Assembly (NCBI GenBank): GCA_937891825.1
Contig: CALAHN010000084.1
Span: forward strand, 1 to 61,796
DNA: 61,796 nt
Source: an uncultured Alphaproteobacteria bacterium
GTDB lineage: Bacteria > Pseudomonadota > Alphaproteobacteria > Bin95
Direction of reading: 5' to 3'
Part shown: positions 1-8,430 of the stretch, piece after piece
How the letters are laid out: every line of letters begins with the position of its first letter
Position numbering within the stretch: the stretch's first letter is position 1
Made by a program: the position numbers and the translations under genes
Notes under the pieces: model-generated
Seen by the model: only the letters and a program-made list of their open reading frames with translations
Told to the model about the DNA's origin: nothing
Database searches by the model: none

Positions 1-72
1 AGCAGCGGCGGCGGCGACCGGGACCGGGAGCGCGCGGCCCCGATGGACCTGGACGACGATATTCCTTTCTGA
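1..72 (+). CDS. ssb: Single-stranded DNA-binding protein, C-terminal fragment
   Basis: Only the last 23 codons lie in the window. They read as a Gly/Arg-rich linker followed by the acidic tip MDLDDDIPF and a stop. A DDDIPF terminus is the hallmark of bacterial SSB, the peptide that docks replication and repair partners; the OB-fold is outside the window. The following exported-protein gene starts 10 bases downstream, so the two are probably cotranscribed, and gyrA follows, the usual alphaproteobacterial ssb-gyrA neighbourhood. The assignment rests on the tail alone but the tail is very characteristic. Confidence 0.85.
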   Translation, partial: SSGGGDRDRERAAPMDLDDDIPF

Positions 73-82
73 GGCGGGCATA

Positions 83-778
83 ATGCGACAGGCAGCATGC
101 GCCCTTTGGGCGGCGGCGGTTTTGGCGGCCAGCGCGGCGTCGGCCCAGAGCGACGATCCCTCCGTCGCCCCTGGCGGCGTCATCGATCCGGTCGGCGTTT
201 CCGGCAGCTACCGCTGCACCGCGGGACCGGCCAAACGGATCGACTTCCGCTTCGTCGCCTTCGAGGGCGGCCTCCACAAGATCGAGGAAAAACCCGATGT
301 CGGGCCGGCCTTCGGGACGGAAAAATATTCCTGGCAACTGGCGACCGCTACGCTGCATCGGCAACGGGTGACAGCCAAGGGCGCGGAGAAATTCCGCCGC
401 GTCAACGGTTCGCTCCGGACAGTGCAGGAACTGACGCCGAACACCCTGATCAAGGCCGACTATATCGAAGTGCCGCTTGACGCCAGCGCCCTGCCGATCG
501 AGTGGCGCTACGAGATCGCTATCGGCGTGCGCGCCGTCAGTTTCGGGCCGAGCGGCGTGGGCGAGGTCGCGGTCATCCCGATCACGGAGCGGCGGTCGCG
601 CTATGTCGACGGCGACGGCAAGCCGCTGGCGCTGACGGCTGCGTCGAGCGGCTTCAACCGCATCGAAACCGCCCGGATCGCCTATGCGCCGGAACTTGGG
701 CTGCCGCTGCGCATTGAACGACAGGGCCCCGATGGCCTGATCGAGGCATGTTCGCTCTCGGCCTACAAGAAACCTTAG
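83..778 (+). CDS. Small exported protein of unknown function
   Basis: A 231-residue protein with a clear Sec signal peptide: Arg near the N-terminus, a hydrophobic Ala/Leu/Val core at about residues 5-20, and a likely cut after ASA (residue 21). Only two cysteines remain in the mature part, Cys45 and Cys223 near the C-terminus, which could form a disulphide in the periplasm. The rest looks like a beta-rich soluble domain with no catalytic motif I recognise. A GAGGCGGG ribosome site precedes the ATG. It sits between ssb and gyrA, 10 bases after ssb. Function is not known to me; context suggests cotranscription with ssb rather than a role in replication. Confidence 0.8.
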   Translation: MRQAACALWAAAVLAASAASAQSDDPSVAPGGVIDPVGVSGSYRCTAGPAKRIDFRFVAFEGGLHKIEEKPDVGPAFGTEKYSWQLATATLHRQRVTAKGAEKFRRVNGSLRTVQELTPNTLIKADYIEVPLDASALPIEWRYEIAIGVRAVSFGPSGVGEVAVIPITERRSRYVDGDGKPLALTAASSGFNRIETARIAYAPELGLPLRIERQGPDGLIEACSLSAYKKP

Positions 779-807
779 GCGCTACCCCGGCTCGACCGCC
801 GAGTCCG

Positions 808-837
808 TTTCTGTTCTGCGGCCTAAGCCGCTATACT
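808..837 (+). promoter_or_regulatory. Candidate vegetative promoter of gyrA
   Basis: A good -10 hexamer TATACT lies at 832-837, 76 bases upstream of the gyrA start codon. The best -35 partner at 18-base spacing is TTTCTG (808-813), which is poor. It is the only AT-rich promoter-like motif in the 135-base gap after the exported-protein gene. Weak call from motif alone. Confidence 0.3.
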
Positions 838-913
838 TTGCGCCGAATCCCCGGGTCGCCGCGGCCCGAACATTAAAGTCCGGCGAACCTGCCATTTTCT
901 AGGAGAAATCCTT

Positions 914-3637
914 TTGTCCGATACGTCACCGCCCCGGTCTGACGCGGTGCGCGCTGTCTCCATCGAAGAGGAGATGCAGCGCTCTTATCTCGACTATGCG
1001 ATGAGCGTCATTGTCGCCCGGGCGATCCCCGATGTGCGGGACGGCCTGAAGCCGGTGCACCGGCGCATCCTGTTCGCCATGCGTCAGGGCGGCTTCGACT
1101 GGAGCCGCCCGTTCCGGAAGTCGGCCCGCATCGTCGGCGACGTCATGGGCAAGTACCATCCCCACGGCGACAGCGCGATCTATGACGCCCTCGTGCGCAT
1201 GGCGCAGGATTTCTCGATGAGCTTGCCGCTCGTCGCGGGGCAGGGCAATTTCGGCTCTATGGACGGCGATCCGCCGGCGGCCATGCGCTATACCGAGGCG
1301 CGGCTGGCCCAGGCGGCGGAAGCGCTGCTGGCGGACATCGACAAGGAAACCGTCGATTTTCAGCCGAACTATGACGAGTCCGATGCCGAACCGACCGTCC
1401 TGCCGGCCGAATTCCCGCATCTGCTGGTCAATGGCGCCGGCGGCATCGCCGTCGGGATGGCGACCAATATACCGCCCCATAATCTGGGCGAAGTGATCGA
1501 CGCCGCCCTGGCCCTGCTCGACAATCCGGACATCGACCTCGACGGCTTGCTGGAACACATCCCCGGGCCGGACTTTCCGACCGGCGGCCTGATCATGGGC
1601 CGGGGCGCGATCCGGCAGGCCTACGCCACAGGCCGCGGCTCTGTCATCATGCGCGCCAAGACCGAGATCGATCTCCGCCGCAACGCCATTTTCGTCCACG
1701 AAGTGCCTTATCAGGTGAACAAGGCGCGTCTGGTCGAGCGCATCGCCGAAGTGTCGGCGCTGAAGATGGTCGAGGGCATCTCCGAACTTCGGGACGAAAG
1801 CGACCGGCACGGGGTGCGCGTCGTCATCGAACTGAAGCGCGACGCCAATGCCGAGGTCGTGCTGAACCAGTTGTTCCGCCACACGGCGCTGCAGTCGACG
1901 TTCGGCGTCAACATGCTCGCCCTGAATGGCGGCCGGCCCGAACTGCTGACCCTGAAGGGCGTGCTGCAGGCGTTCCTTGCCTTCCGGGAACAGGTGATCG
2001 CCCGGCGCACCCAGTACGAACTGCGCCGCGCCCGGGAACGCGGCCATATCCTGCTCGGCCTCACCGTCGCCGTCGCCAATATCGACGAGGTCATTCGCGT
2101 CATCCGGGCCGCGTCCGACCCGGCCGAGGCGCGCGCGGCCTTGCTGGGGCGGGCCTGGCCGGCCGCCGATCTGGCGCCATTGGTGGCGCTTCTCGGGGAA
2201 TCGGAGGCTGCGAGCGGCGGCCTGACGGACGCCGGCTATCGCCTGAGCGAATTGCAGGCCCGCGCCATCCTCGACCTTCGCCTGCATCGCCTGACCGGGC
2301 TCGAGCGCGACAAGATCGCCGAGGAACTCGACGAGACCGCCGGCAAGATCAGGGACTATCTCGACATTCTCGGCAGCCGGGAGCGGCTGTTCGCCGTTCT
2401 CCGCCAGGAAATGCTGACCGTGAAGGACCGGTTCGGCACGCCCCGCCGCACCTCGCTCGAAGAAGGCGGCGCGGACCAGGACGACGAGGACCTGATCCAG
2501 CGGGAAGAGATGGTCGTCACCGTGACGGCCAATGGCTACATCAAGCGCTCGCCGCTCGCCGGCTACCGGGAGCAGCGGCGCGGCGGCAAGGGGCGGTCCG
2601 GCATGGCCACCCGCGAGGAGGATGTCGTGCGCGACGTCTTCGTCGCGTCGACCCATGCGCCGGTGCTGTTCTTCACGACCCGCGGCATCGCCTACAAGCT
2701 GAAGGTCTACAAGCTGCCCCAGGGCGCGCCTCAGGCCCGTGGACGGCCGCTGGTGCAATTGCTGCCGCTCCAGGAAGGCGAGACCATATCGGCCGTGCTG
2801 CCCCTGCCGGAAGACCCGGCCGAGTGGGAGCAGATGAACGTGATGTTCGCGACGCGCACCGGCAGCGTGCGCCGCAATCTGCTGTCAGATTTCGCCAATG
2901 TGATGTCCAACGGCAAGATCGCCATGAAGCTCGGCGACGACGACGCGCTGATCGGCGTGGCGCTCTGCGATCCGACCCAGCATGTGCTGCTGGCGACGGC
3001 GGCCGCGCGCTGCATCCGCTTCCCTGTCGCGGACGTGCGTGTCTTCGCCGGCCGCAATTCCACGGGCAACCGCGGCATCGATCTGGCCGCCGGCGACGCC
3101 GTGATCTCCCTCTCGATCATCGATGGGGCGGAGTTCGCGACCGATGAACGGGACGCCTATCTCAAGCTCTCGACGGCGCTCCGCCGCGGCGAGGCGCCGG
3201 ACGGCGCAAGCTTGCCGCAGGAAATCTTCGAGGAATTCCAGGCGCGCGAGCAGTTCCTGTTGACCCTCGCCTCGAACGGTCTCGGCAAACGCACCTCGGC
3301 CTACGACTACCGGGTGACGCGCCGGGGCGGCAAGGGCATCGAGTTGATGGGCCTGGCCGACGCGGAGGCGACCGTGGTCGCGGCTTTCCCGGTCTCCGAA
3401 ACGGACGGGCTTGTGCTGGTGACGAACGGCGGGCAACTTGTGCGCTGTCCGGTCGAGGATATCCGTATCGCCCGACGGTCGACGCGGGGGGTGAGGATCG
3501 TCAACGTCGCTGCGGGGGACCGCGTCGTCAGCGTCTCGCCATTGCGCGAGACCGAAGTCGCGGATGGGGGCGAGGGCGGCATCGACGACGGGGCGGGCGG
3601 CGAGGCGGCGCCAAGGGAAGAGCCAAAGGAAGACTAG
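914..3637 (+). CDS. gyrA: DNA gyrase subunit A
   Basis: Breakage-reunion subunit of gyrase, which introduces negative supercoils with GyrB. The 907-residue protein begins with TTG, 8 bases after an AGGAG ribosome site (901-905). Landmarks: the N-terminal region with [12 protein letters not shown] (about 40-51); the quinolone-resistance region [10 protein letters not shown] (82-91), with Ser87 and Asp91 in the wild-type, quinolone-sensitive form; and the catalytic tyrosine Tyr126 in AAMRYTEAR. The GyrA box QRRGGKG at about 554-560 separates gyrase from topoisomerase IV. The C-terminal beta-pinwheel is followed by an acidic/Gly-rich tail. coaD starts 13 bases after the stop, so the two are probably cotranscribed. 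Identity is essentially certain. Confidence 0.98.
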   Translation: MSDTSPPRSDAVRAVSIEEEMQRSYLDYAMSVIVARAIPDVRDGLKPVHRRILFAMRQGGFDWSRPFRKSARIVGDVMGKYHPHGDSAIYDALVRMAQDFSMSLPLVAGQGNFGSMDGDPPAAMRYTEARLAQAAEALLADIDKETVDFQPNYDESDAEPTVLPAEFPHLLVNGAGGIAVGMATNIPPHNLGEVIDAALALLDNPDIDLDGLLEHIPGPDFPTGGLIMGRGAIRQAYATGRGSVIMRAKTEIDLRRNAIFVHEVPYQVNKARLVERIAEVSALKMVEGISELRDESDRHGVRVVIELKRDANAEVVLNQLFRHTALQSTFGVNMLALNGGRPELLTLKGVLQAFLAFREQVIARRTQYELRRARERGHILLGLTVAVANIDEVIRVIRAASDPAEARAALLGRAWPAADLAPLVALLGESEAASGGLTDAGYRLSELQARAILDLRLHRLTGLERDKIAEELDETAGKIRDYLDILGSRERLFAVLRQEMLTVKDRFGTPRRTSLEEGGADQDDEDLIQREEMVVTVTANGYIKRSPLAGYREQRRGGKGRSGMATREEDVVRDVFVASTHAPVLFFTTRGIAYKLKVYKLPQGAPQARGRPLVQLLPLQEGETISAVLPLPEDPAEWEQMNVMFATRTGSVRRNLLSDFANVMSNGKIAMKLGDDDALIGVALCDPTQHVLLATAAARCIRFPVADVRVFAGRNSTGNRGIDLAAGDAVISLSIIDGAEFATDERDAYLKLSTALRRGEAPDGASLPQEIFEEFQAREQFLLTLASNGLGKRTSAYDYRVTRRGGKGIELMGLADAEATVVAAFPVSETDGLVLVTNGGQLVRCPVEDIRIARRSTRGVRIVNVAAGDRVVSVSPLRETEVADGGEGGIDDGAGGEAAPREEPKED

Positions 3638-3650
3638 GGGGACTGGTATT

Positions 3651-4193
3651 GTGAGCGACGTGATCGGCCTGTATCCGGGCACATTCGACCCGCCGACAAA
3701 TGGCCATTTCGACATTATTTCACGGGGCGCCAAGCTTGTGGACAAGCTGATCGTCGGCGTGGCGATCAATGCCGGCAAGGGGCCGATGTTCGGGATCGAC
3801 GATCGGATCGGCCTGGTGCGGGAATGGGCCGACGGCTTGGAGAACCGCACCTTGGCGGACCGCATCGTCGTCAAGAAGATGGACGGCCTGCTGGTGCATT
3901 ACGCCGAAGCTCAGGGCGCCACCTGCATCATCCGCGGCCTGCGCGCCGTGACCGACTTCGACTACGAATTCCAGATGACCGGCATGAACAGCCGTCTCAA
4001 CAGCGACATCGAGACGGTCTTCCTGATGGCGTCGGAGCGTTGCCAGTTCATCTCCTCGCGGTTCGTGAAGGAAATCGGCGGTCTCGGCGGCGACATCTCG
4101 ACCTTCGTCCCGCCCCACGTCAAAGCCGCCCTGGAGAACCGTTTCGCCATGGGCGAGAAGGTTTTGTCGGGCGCGGCGTCGAAGGCCTATTAG
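3651..4193 (+). CDS. coaD: Pantetheine-phosphate adenylyltransferase
   Basis: Transfers AMP from ATP to 4'-phosphopantetheine, the penultimate step of coenzyme A synthesis, in the cytoplasm. The 180-residue protein opens with GLYPGTFDPPTNGH: the TNGH form of the nucleotidyltransferase (T/H)xGH motif is at about 17-20. Near the C-terminus, ISSRFVKEIGG matches the ISSxxVR nucleotide-binding signature. The GTG start at 3651 is preferred over earlier in-frame codons inside gyrA because an AGGGGG ribosome site lies just upstream and the family motif begins right after it. Slightly longer than the E. coli enzyme because of a C-terminal extension. It follows gyrA by 13 bases. A palindromic repeat begins at its stop codon. 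Confidence 0.96.
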   Translation: MSDVIGLYPGTFDPPTNGHFDIISRGAKLVDKLIVGVAINAGKGPMFGIDDRIGLVREWADGLENRTLADRIVVKKMDGLLVHYAEAQGATCIIRGLRAVTDFDYEFQMTGMNSRLNSDIETVFLMASERCQFISSRFVKEIGGLGGDISTFVPPHVKAALENRFAMGEKVLSGAASKAY

Positions 4194-4194
4194 C

Positions 4195-4274
4195 GCATGG
4201 CGCGCTCGAATGAGCGCGCGGTCCATGCTCAGCCTCTAAATTATCCAGTCTCAGGCGATTCCGCTTGAGACCGG
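4195..4274. repeat. Two-hairpin palindromic element, copy A
   Basis: Hairpin 1 pairs GCATGG (4195-4200) with CCATGC (4223-4228) and has an inner perfect arm CGCGCTC/GAGCGCG (4201-4207 with 4212-4218). Hairpin 2 pairs 4245-4257 with 4262-4274 around the loop ATTC, 13 positions with one mismatch and one G-T pair. The same architecture recurs at 37448-37543. Shared blocks are an identical 16-mer ending in CCATGCTC (4215-4230), AAATTATCCA (4238-4247) and AGGCGATTCCGC (4253-4264). It follows the coaD stop and lacks a T-tract, so it is an interspersed repeat or mRNA-end structure rather than a standard terminator. Confidence 0.8.
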
Positions 4275-4296
4275 TTCAATGTGACGCCGAAATGGG

Positions 4297-4325
4297 TTGA
4301 CCCATGGCCCCCACGGCCATAGGTT
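4297..4325 (+). promoter_or_regulatory. Candidate promoter of tRNA-Lys
   Basis: A strong -35 TTGACC (4297-4302) is followed after 17 bases by TAGGTT (4320-4325), a mediocre -10. Transcription would start about 29 bases before the tRNA. Motif-based call only. Confidence 0.35.
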
Positions 4326-4360
4326 CCGCTGTCTCGCGAAACCGCCGCGGCGGCTTGCAA

Positions 4361-4436
<76 letters not shown>

Positions 4437-4671
4437 TTTTCCAGAATGATTCGAACTGCCCGGAAGGATCTCGATCGAGCGTGCGAGCGCCGCCCGCGTC
4501 GCTTCAGCCAGACTCTGCCGCGATTGACCGGGCGCTGCGGTCGGCCATCATGGGGTTTGGCGATGGGCGGGCAGGGGTCGGGTTGGCGGTCTGTCCGGGA
4601 TCGGGGTGGCCTATGGGGCGGGCTTGCGAGATTGCGCTGCTGGAGCGGCTCGGCGTCGCTATGCGGCTGCC

Positions 4672-5889
4672 GTGACGCGGTTCGGGTTCTACTATGGCTG
4701 GGTCATCGTCGCCTTGTCGTTCGTGACGCTGACCTCCGCCTATGGGCTGCTCTACAGCTACAGCGTCTTCGCGCCGGAAATGGCGGCGGCGTTGGCGCTG
4801 GATCGGGCGACCGTCGCGGCGCCGTTTTCGCTCTGTGTCGCGACTTATGCGATCCTCAGTCTTGTGTCGGGCCGGCTGACCGATAGCCTCGGACCCCGGC
4901 GGCTGATCTTCGGCGGCGGCATCCTGCTCGCCGCCGGCTTTCTCGTGCTGAGCCAGGCGACCGCCGCGTTCGAGCTGTTTCTCGGCATGAGCGTCCTTTG
5001 CGGCATCGGTTTGAGCGTCGCCTATATTCCGACCAGCGCCGCCATCGTCCGCTGGTTTGTCGCGGACCGGGGCCTGGCGCTGGCGCTTGGCAGCATGGGC
5101 ATCGGGGCCTCCATGGTCGTCGGGCCGATGGCGGCGGCGGCGTTGACGGCGTGGCTCGGCTGGCGGGATGCGGCGGTTGTCCTCGGGCTCGCCGGCGGGG
5201 CGTTGGTGGCGCTCGCGGCGCTTGGCTTCAAGCGCGATCCGGGCGACCCGGCCTTGCGCCGGCGCGGCGGCGAGGCGCTGGCGGTCGAGCCTTCCTGGAC
5301 CCTGGCCGAAGCGCGACGGACCCTGGCGTTCTGGCTGATCTGCGCCCTGTATGCCCTGACCTGGGGCGTGATGTTCTTTCCCTATGCTCACATGGTCGGC
5401 ATCGCGGGGGACAGCGGGTTCGGGGCGGGGACCGGCGTCCGGCTGCTGGCCGTCGCGGGCGTCGCGGGCTGCGCCGGGCGGCCGTTGATCGGCTGGCTCT
5501 CGGACCGGACGAGCCGCACGACCGGCCTCGTGACGATGCTGCTGGCGCAGATCGTCGCCTGCGCCATCTTCGCGTCGAGCCCGACGCTCATGGCCCTCTA
5601 TCTGGCGGCCGGCCTGTTCGGCATGGGCGCGAGCGCCGGCGTCACCCTTTATGCGGCCGTCGTGGGCGACGTATTCGGCCGGGCCTCGATCGGCGCGATC
5701 GCGGGCTTCGCCTTCGCTTTCACGTGCACCGCGGGCGGCCTCGGTCCCCTGGTCGGCGGGCATATCCGGGACCGGACCGGGGCCTATGACGCCGCGTTCT
5801 GGCTGGGCGCGGCCTTGAACGGCGTGGCGCTCGTCATCGCCATCCTGCTCCGCCGCGCGGCCGCGCGCCTGCCGCGGCCGGGGGGCTGA
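4672..5889 (+). CDS. MFS transporter (oxalate/formate-antiporter-like)
   Basis: A 405-residue inner-membrane carrier with about twelve hydrophobic segments. The first begins immediately after FGFYYGWVIV, an N-terminus typical of the oxalate/formate and monocarboxylate branch of the major facilitator superfamily. The loop 2-3 signature appears as GRLTDSLGPRR, and its repeat in the second half as GWLSDRTSR. I favour the GTG at 4672 because it puts this motif at the N-terminus. An ATG at 4606, preceded by a GGGG-rich stretch, would add 22 unusual Arg/Ala-rich residues and cannot be excluded. Neighbours on the same strand are a CoA-transferase and an epoxide hydrolase, so it may import an organic acid handled by them. 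The substrate is unknown. Confidence 0.85.
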   Translation: MTRFGFYYGWVIVALSFVTLTSAYGLLYSYSVFAPEMAAALALDRATVAAPFSLCVATYAILSLVSGRLTDSLGPRRLIFGGGILLAAGFLVLSQATAAFELFLGMSVLCGIGLSVAYIPTSAAIVRWFVADRGLALALGSMGIGASMVVGPMAAAALTAWLGWRDAAVVLGLAGGALVALAALGFKRDPGDPALRRRGGEALAVEPSWTLAEARRTLAFWLICALYALTWGVMFFPYAHMVGIAGDSGFGAGTGVRLLAVAGVAGCAGRPLIGWLSDRTSRTTGLVTMLLAQIVACAIFASSPTLMALYLAAGLFGMGASAGVTLYAAVVGDVFGRASIGAIAGFAFAFTCTAGGLGPLVGGHIRDRTGAYDAAFWLGAALNGVALVIAILLRRAAARLPRPGG

Positions 5890-5976
5890 TCGATCCCGCG
5901 TCCCGAGCGTTGGCGTCCGGCGCTTCCGCCTTCTAGAATGGCCGCAATGAACGATATCCGATTTGGAGAGAATGAG

Positions 5977-7206
5977 ATGCCAGGGCCGCTCGCAGGCGTA
6001 AAAGTGCTTGATCTGACGTCGGTCGGCTTCGGCCCCTATGCCGGGCAGATTCTGGGCGACTACGGCGCGGATGTCATCAAGGTCGAAGGGCCGGAAGGGG
6101 ACATCACCCGGGGGATCGCGCCTTACCGCAATCCCGGCATGGGGCATTTCCTGATCAACGCCAACCGCAACAAGCGCTGCATCGTGCTCGACCTGAAGCA
6201 GCCGAGCGGGCGGGACGCGCTCCTGGAGCTGGCGAAGACGGCGGACGTGATCATGAGTTCGATCCGTCCGGCGGCGATGGCGCGGCTGGGCCTGGGCTAT
6301 GAGGACTGCAAGGCGGTCAATCCGAAGCTGATCTACGTTTCGCTGGTCGGGTTCCGCCAGGACGGACCCTATGCGCCGAAGCCCGCCTATGACGACGTGA
6401 TCCAGGGCCTCTCCGGGATGGCGGGGATGCAGGGCGGACGGAGCGGGCCGCCGGCGTTCATCAAGGCGTCGGTCTGCGACAAGATCTGCTCGCAGTTCGC
6501 CGTGCATGGAACCATGGCGGCGCTCTTCAGCCGTGAGCGCACCGGCGCCGGCCAGCATGTGGAAGTGCCGATGCTGGAAAGCATGGTCGGGTTCAATCTG
6601 GTCGAGCATCAGTCCGGGCAGACCTTCGAGCCGCCGCTCGGGCCGGCCGGCTATGAACGCTCGATGGTGGAATATCGCCGGCCCTACGCGACGCAGGACG
6701 GCCATGTCTGCGTGCTGCCCTATAACACCAAGCAATGGCGCGCCTTCTTCGCCCTGATGGGCCGCCCGGAAATGTGCGACGATCCCCGCGTCATGGACGC
6801 GAAAACCCGGAGCGAGCGCATCGGCGAGCTCTATCAGATGGTCTCCGAATGCGTCGGCGGCTGGACGACGGCGGCCTTGCTCGCGGCGCTCGATGAAGCG
6901 GACATTCCGAGCGGCCGGGCGACGCCGCTCGGCGAACTGGCGGAGGACCCGCACTTGCAGGCGGTCGGCCTGTTCCAGAGCTTCGACCACCCGACCGAAG
7001 GCCGCATCCGCCTCGCGGGGCCCAGCGTGCGCTTTTCCGAGACGCCGGCCGAAATTCGCTCGCTGCCGGCGCAGCTCGGCGCGCACAGCGTCGAGATCCT
7101 GACGGAAGCCGGGTTCAGCGAAGCCGCGATCGCCCGCCTGATTGAAGCGGGCGTCACGATCGACGGCGCCGCCGCGGCTGGCGGCGTGCGGTCGGCCGCC
7201 GAATAG
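5977..7206 (+). CDS. Class III CoA-transferase (CaiB/BaiF family)
   Basis: Moves CoA between carboxylic acids in the cytoplasm via an aspartyl-CoA anhydride intermediate. The 409-residue protein starts with MPGPLAGVKVLDLT, the classic family N-terminus. A GGAGAG site at 5965-5970 supports the ATG at 5977, although ATGs at 5938 and 5947 are in frame. The GPYAGQILGDYGADVIKVE segment is the conserved CoA-side strand-loop. Asp168 in the context SVCDKICSQF sits where formyl-CoA transferase has its catalytic Asp169. The C-terminal half contains the smaller linker domain. It lies between an MFS carrier and an epoxide hydrolase, suggesting activation of an imported acid. Substrate cannot be predicted; a second, diverged paralogue is at 39874-41100. 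Confidence 0.92.
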   Translation: MPGPLAGVKVLDLTSVGFGPYAGQILGDYGADVIKVEGPEGDITRGIAPYRNPGMGHFLINANRNKRCIVLDLKQPSGRDALLELAKTADVIMSSIRPAAMARLGLGYEDCKAVNPKLIYVSLVGFRQDGPYAPKPAYDDVIQGLSGMAGMQGGRSGPPAFIKASVCDKICSQFAVHGTMAALFSRERTGAGQHVEVPMLESMVGFNLVEHQSGQTFEPPLGPAGYERSMVEYRRPYATQDGHVCVLPYNTKQWRAFFALMGRPEMCDDPRVMDAKTRSERIGELYQMVSECVGGWTTAALLAALDEADIPSGRATPLGELAEDPHLQAVGLFQSFDHPTEGRIRLAGPSVRFSETPAEIRSLPAQLGAHSVEILTEAGFSEAAIARLIEAGVTIDGAAAAGGVRSAAE

Positions 7207-7242
7207 CGCCCGGATCCTCAACCCGCCACGGAGGCACTGCCG

Positions 7243-8406
7243 ATGTCCGCCGATCCGCGCCCCTTTACGCTGCATGTTCCGGATGCCGCCATCGCCGACC
7301 TGAAGGCCCGGCTGGCGCTGACGCGCTTGCCGGACCAGACGCCGGGGCCGGCGTGGGCCTACGGCGCCGACCGCGCCTATATCGCCAGCCTGACGGACTA
7401 TTGGCGGACCGGGTTCGATTGGCGCGCGGCGGAAGCCAGGCTGAATGCGTTCCCGCAGTTCGTGGTCAAGCTGCATGACATCGACCTGCATTATCTGGCG
7501 GTTCCGGGCCAGGGCCCGGACCCCAAGCCCTTGCTGCTGCTGCACGGCTGGCCGGGATCGGTGTTCGAGTTCCTGGAGATCATCCCACGGCTGACCGACC
7601 CCGGCCGCTTCGGCGGCGATCCGGCGGATGCATTCACGGTCATTGCGCCCTCCCTCCCGGGATATGGCCTGTCGTTCGCGCCGGATCAGAAGCGCTTCGG
7701 CGTCGCCGCGATCGCCGATTGCATGGCGGACCTGATGACCGAGGTTCTGGGCTACCGGAAATTCGCGGCCCAGGGCGGCGACTGGGGCGCCTTCACGTCA
7801 TCGGCGCTTGGCCTCAGCCATGCGGACAAGGTCGTCGGCATCCATCTGAACATGCTGTCGGTGCGCCCGGAAACCAGCCTCGGCGCGAACCCAACGCCCG
7901 AAGAGCGCGCCTATGCGGAAGAGGTGCGGGCCTGGGCCAGGGAAGAGACCGGCTATATCCAGATCCAGGGCACCCGGCCGCAGACCCTGGCTTACGGCCT
8001 TTCAGACTCGCCCGCCGGCCTCGCCGCATGGATCGCGGAGAAGTTCCATGCCTGGACCGATCACGACGGCGATCTTGAAACCGCCGTCGCGCGGGATCGT
8101 CTGCTCGCCAACATCGCGTTCTACTGGTTCACCGGGGCCATCGGCTCCTCGTTCTGGCCGTATTACGACCGGCTGCATGGACCCTGGCCGATCCCGGACG
8201 GCGAGACGGTCGACGTGCCGATGGGCTATGCCGCATTCCCCCGAGAAATTCGCCGTCCGCCGCGCTCCGTCGCCGAGCGGAGCTATACCGATATCCGCCG
8301 CTGGACCGAAATGCCCAAGGGCGGACATTTCGCGGCGATGGAGCAGCCGGAAGCCCTGGCGCAGGACGTTCAGGCATTCTTCCGGCCGCTCCGCGGGAAG
8401 TTCTAA
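7243..8406 (+). CDS. Epoxide hydrolase (EHN-type alpha/beta hydrolase)
   Basis: Opens epoxides to diols through a covalent aspartyl ester. The 387-residue protein has the N-terminal EHN domain (about 1-110, beginning PFTLHVPDAAIADLKARL) typical of microsomal/juvenile-hormone-type epoxide hydrolases, then the alpha/beta-hydrolase core. The oxyanion motif HGWPGS is at 101-106, the nucleophile Asp180 lies in GGDWGAF, and the catalytic histidine is probably His362 in GGHFAAME. No signal peptide. A GGAGG ribosome site precedes the ATG, 36 bases after the CoA-transferase stop, so they are probably cotranscribed. It converges with the M20 gene on the other strand, 24 bases away. Confidence 0.93.
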   Translation: MSADPRPFTLHVPDAAIADLKARLALTRLPDQTPGPAWAYGADRAYIASLTDYWRTGFDWRAAEARLNAFPQFVVKLHDIDLHYLAVPGQGPDPKPLLLLHGWPGSVFEFLEIIPRLTDPGRFGGDPADAFTVIAPSLPGYGLSFAPDQKRFGVAAIADCMADLMTEVLGYRKFAAQGGDWGAFTSSALGLSHADKVVGIHLNMLSVRPETSLGANPTPEERAYAEEVRAWAREETGYIQIQGTRPQTLAYGLSDSPAGLAAWIAEKFHAWTDHDGDLETAVARDRLLANIAFYWFTGAIGSSFWPYYDRLHGPWPIPDGETVDVPMGYAAFPREIRRPPRSVAERSYTDIRRWTEMPKGGHFAAMEQPEALAQDVQAFFRPLRGKF

Positions 8407-8430
8407 GGGCCGATTTCTCCCGTATCGGGC

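Noticed and set aside
926-2758. 610-codon open frame opposite gyrA
   Set aside because: Composition is that of an antisense high-GC frame and gyrA is beyond doubt.
4504-7545. 1013-codon open frame opposite the MFS and CoA-transferase genes
   Set aside because: Arg/Ala/Gln-rich low-complexity reading spanning three real genes and their gaps; no start signal or motif.
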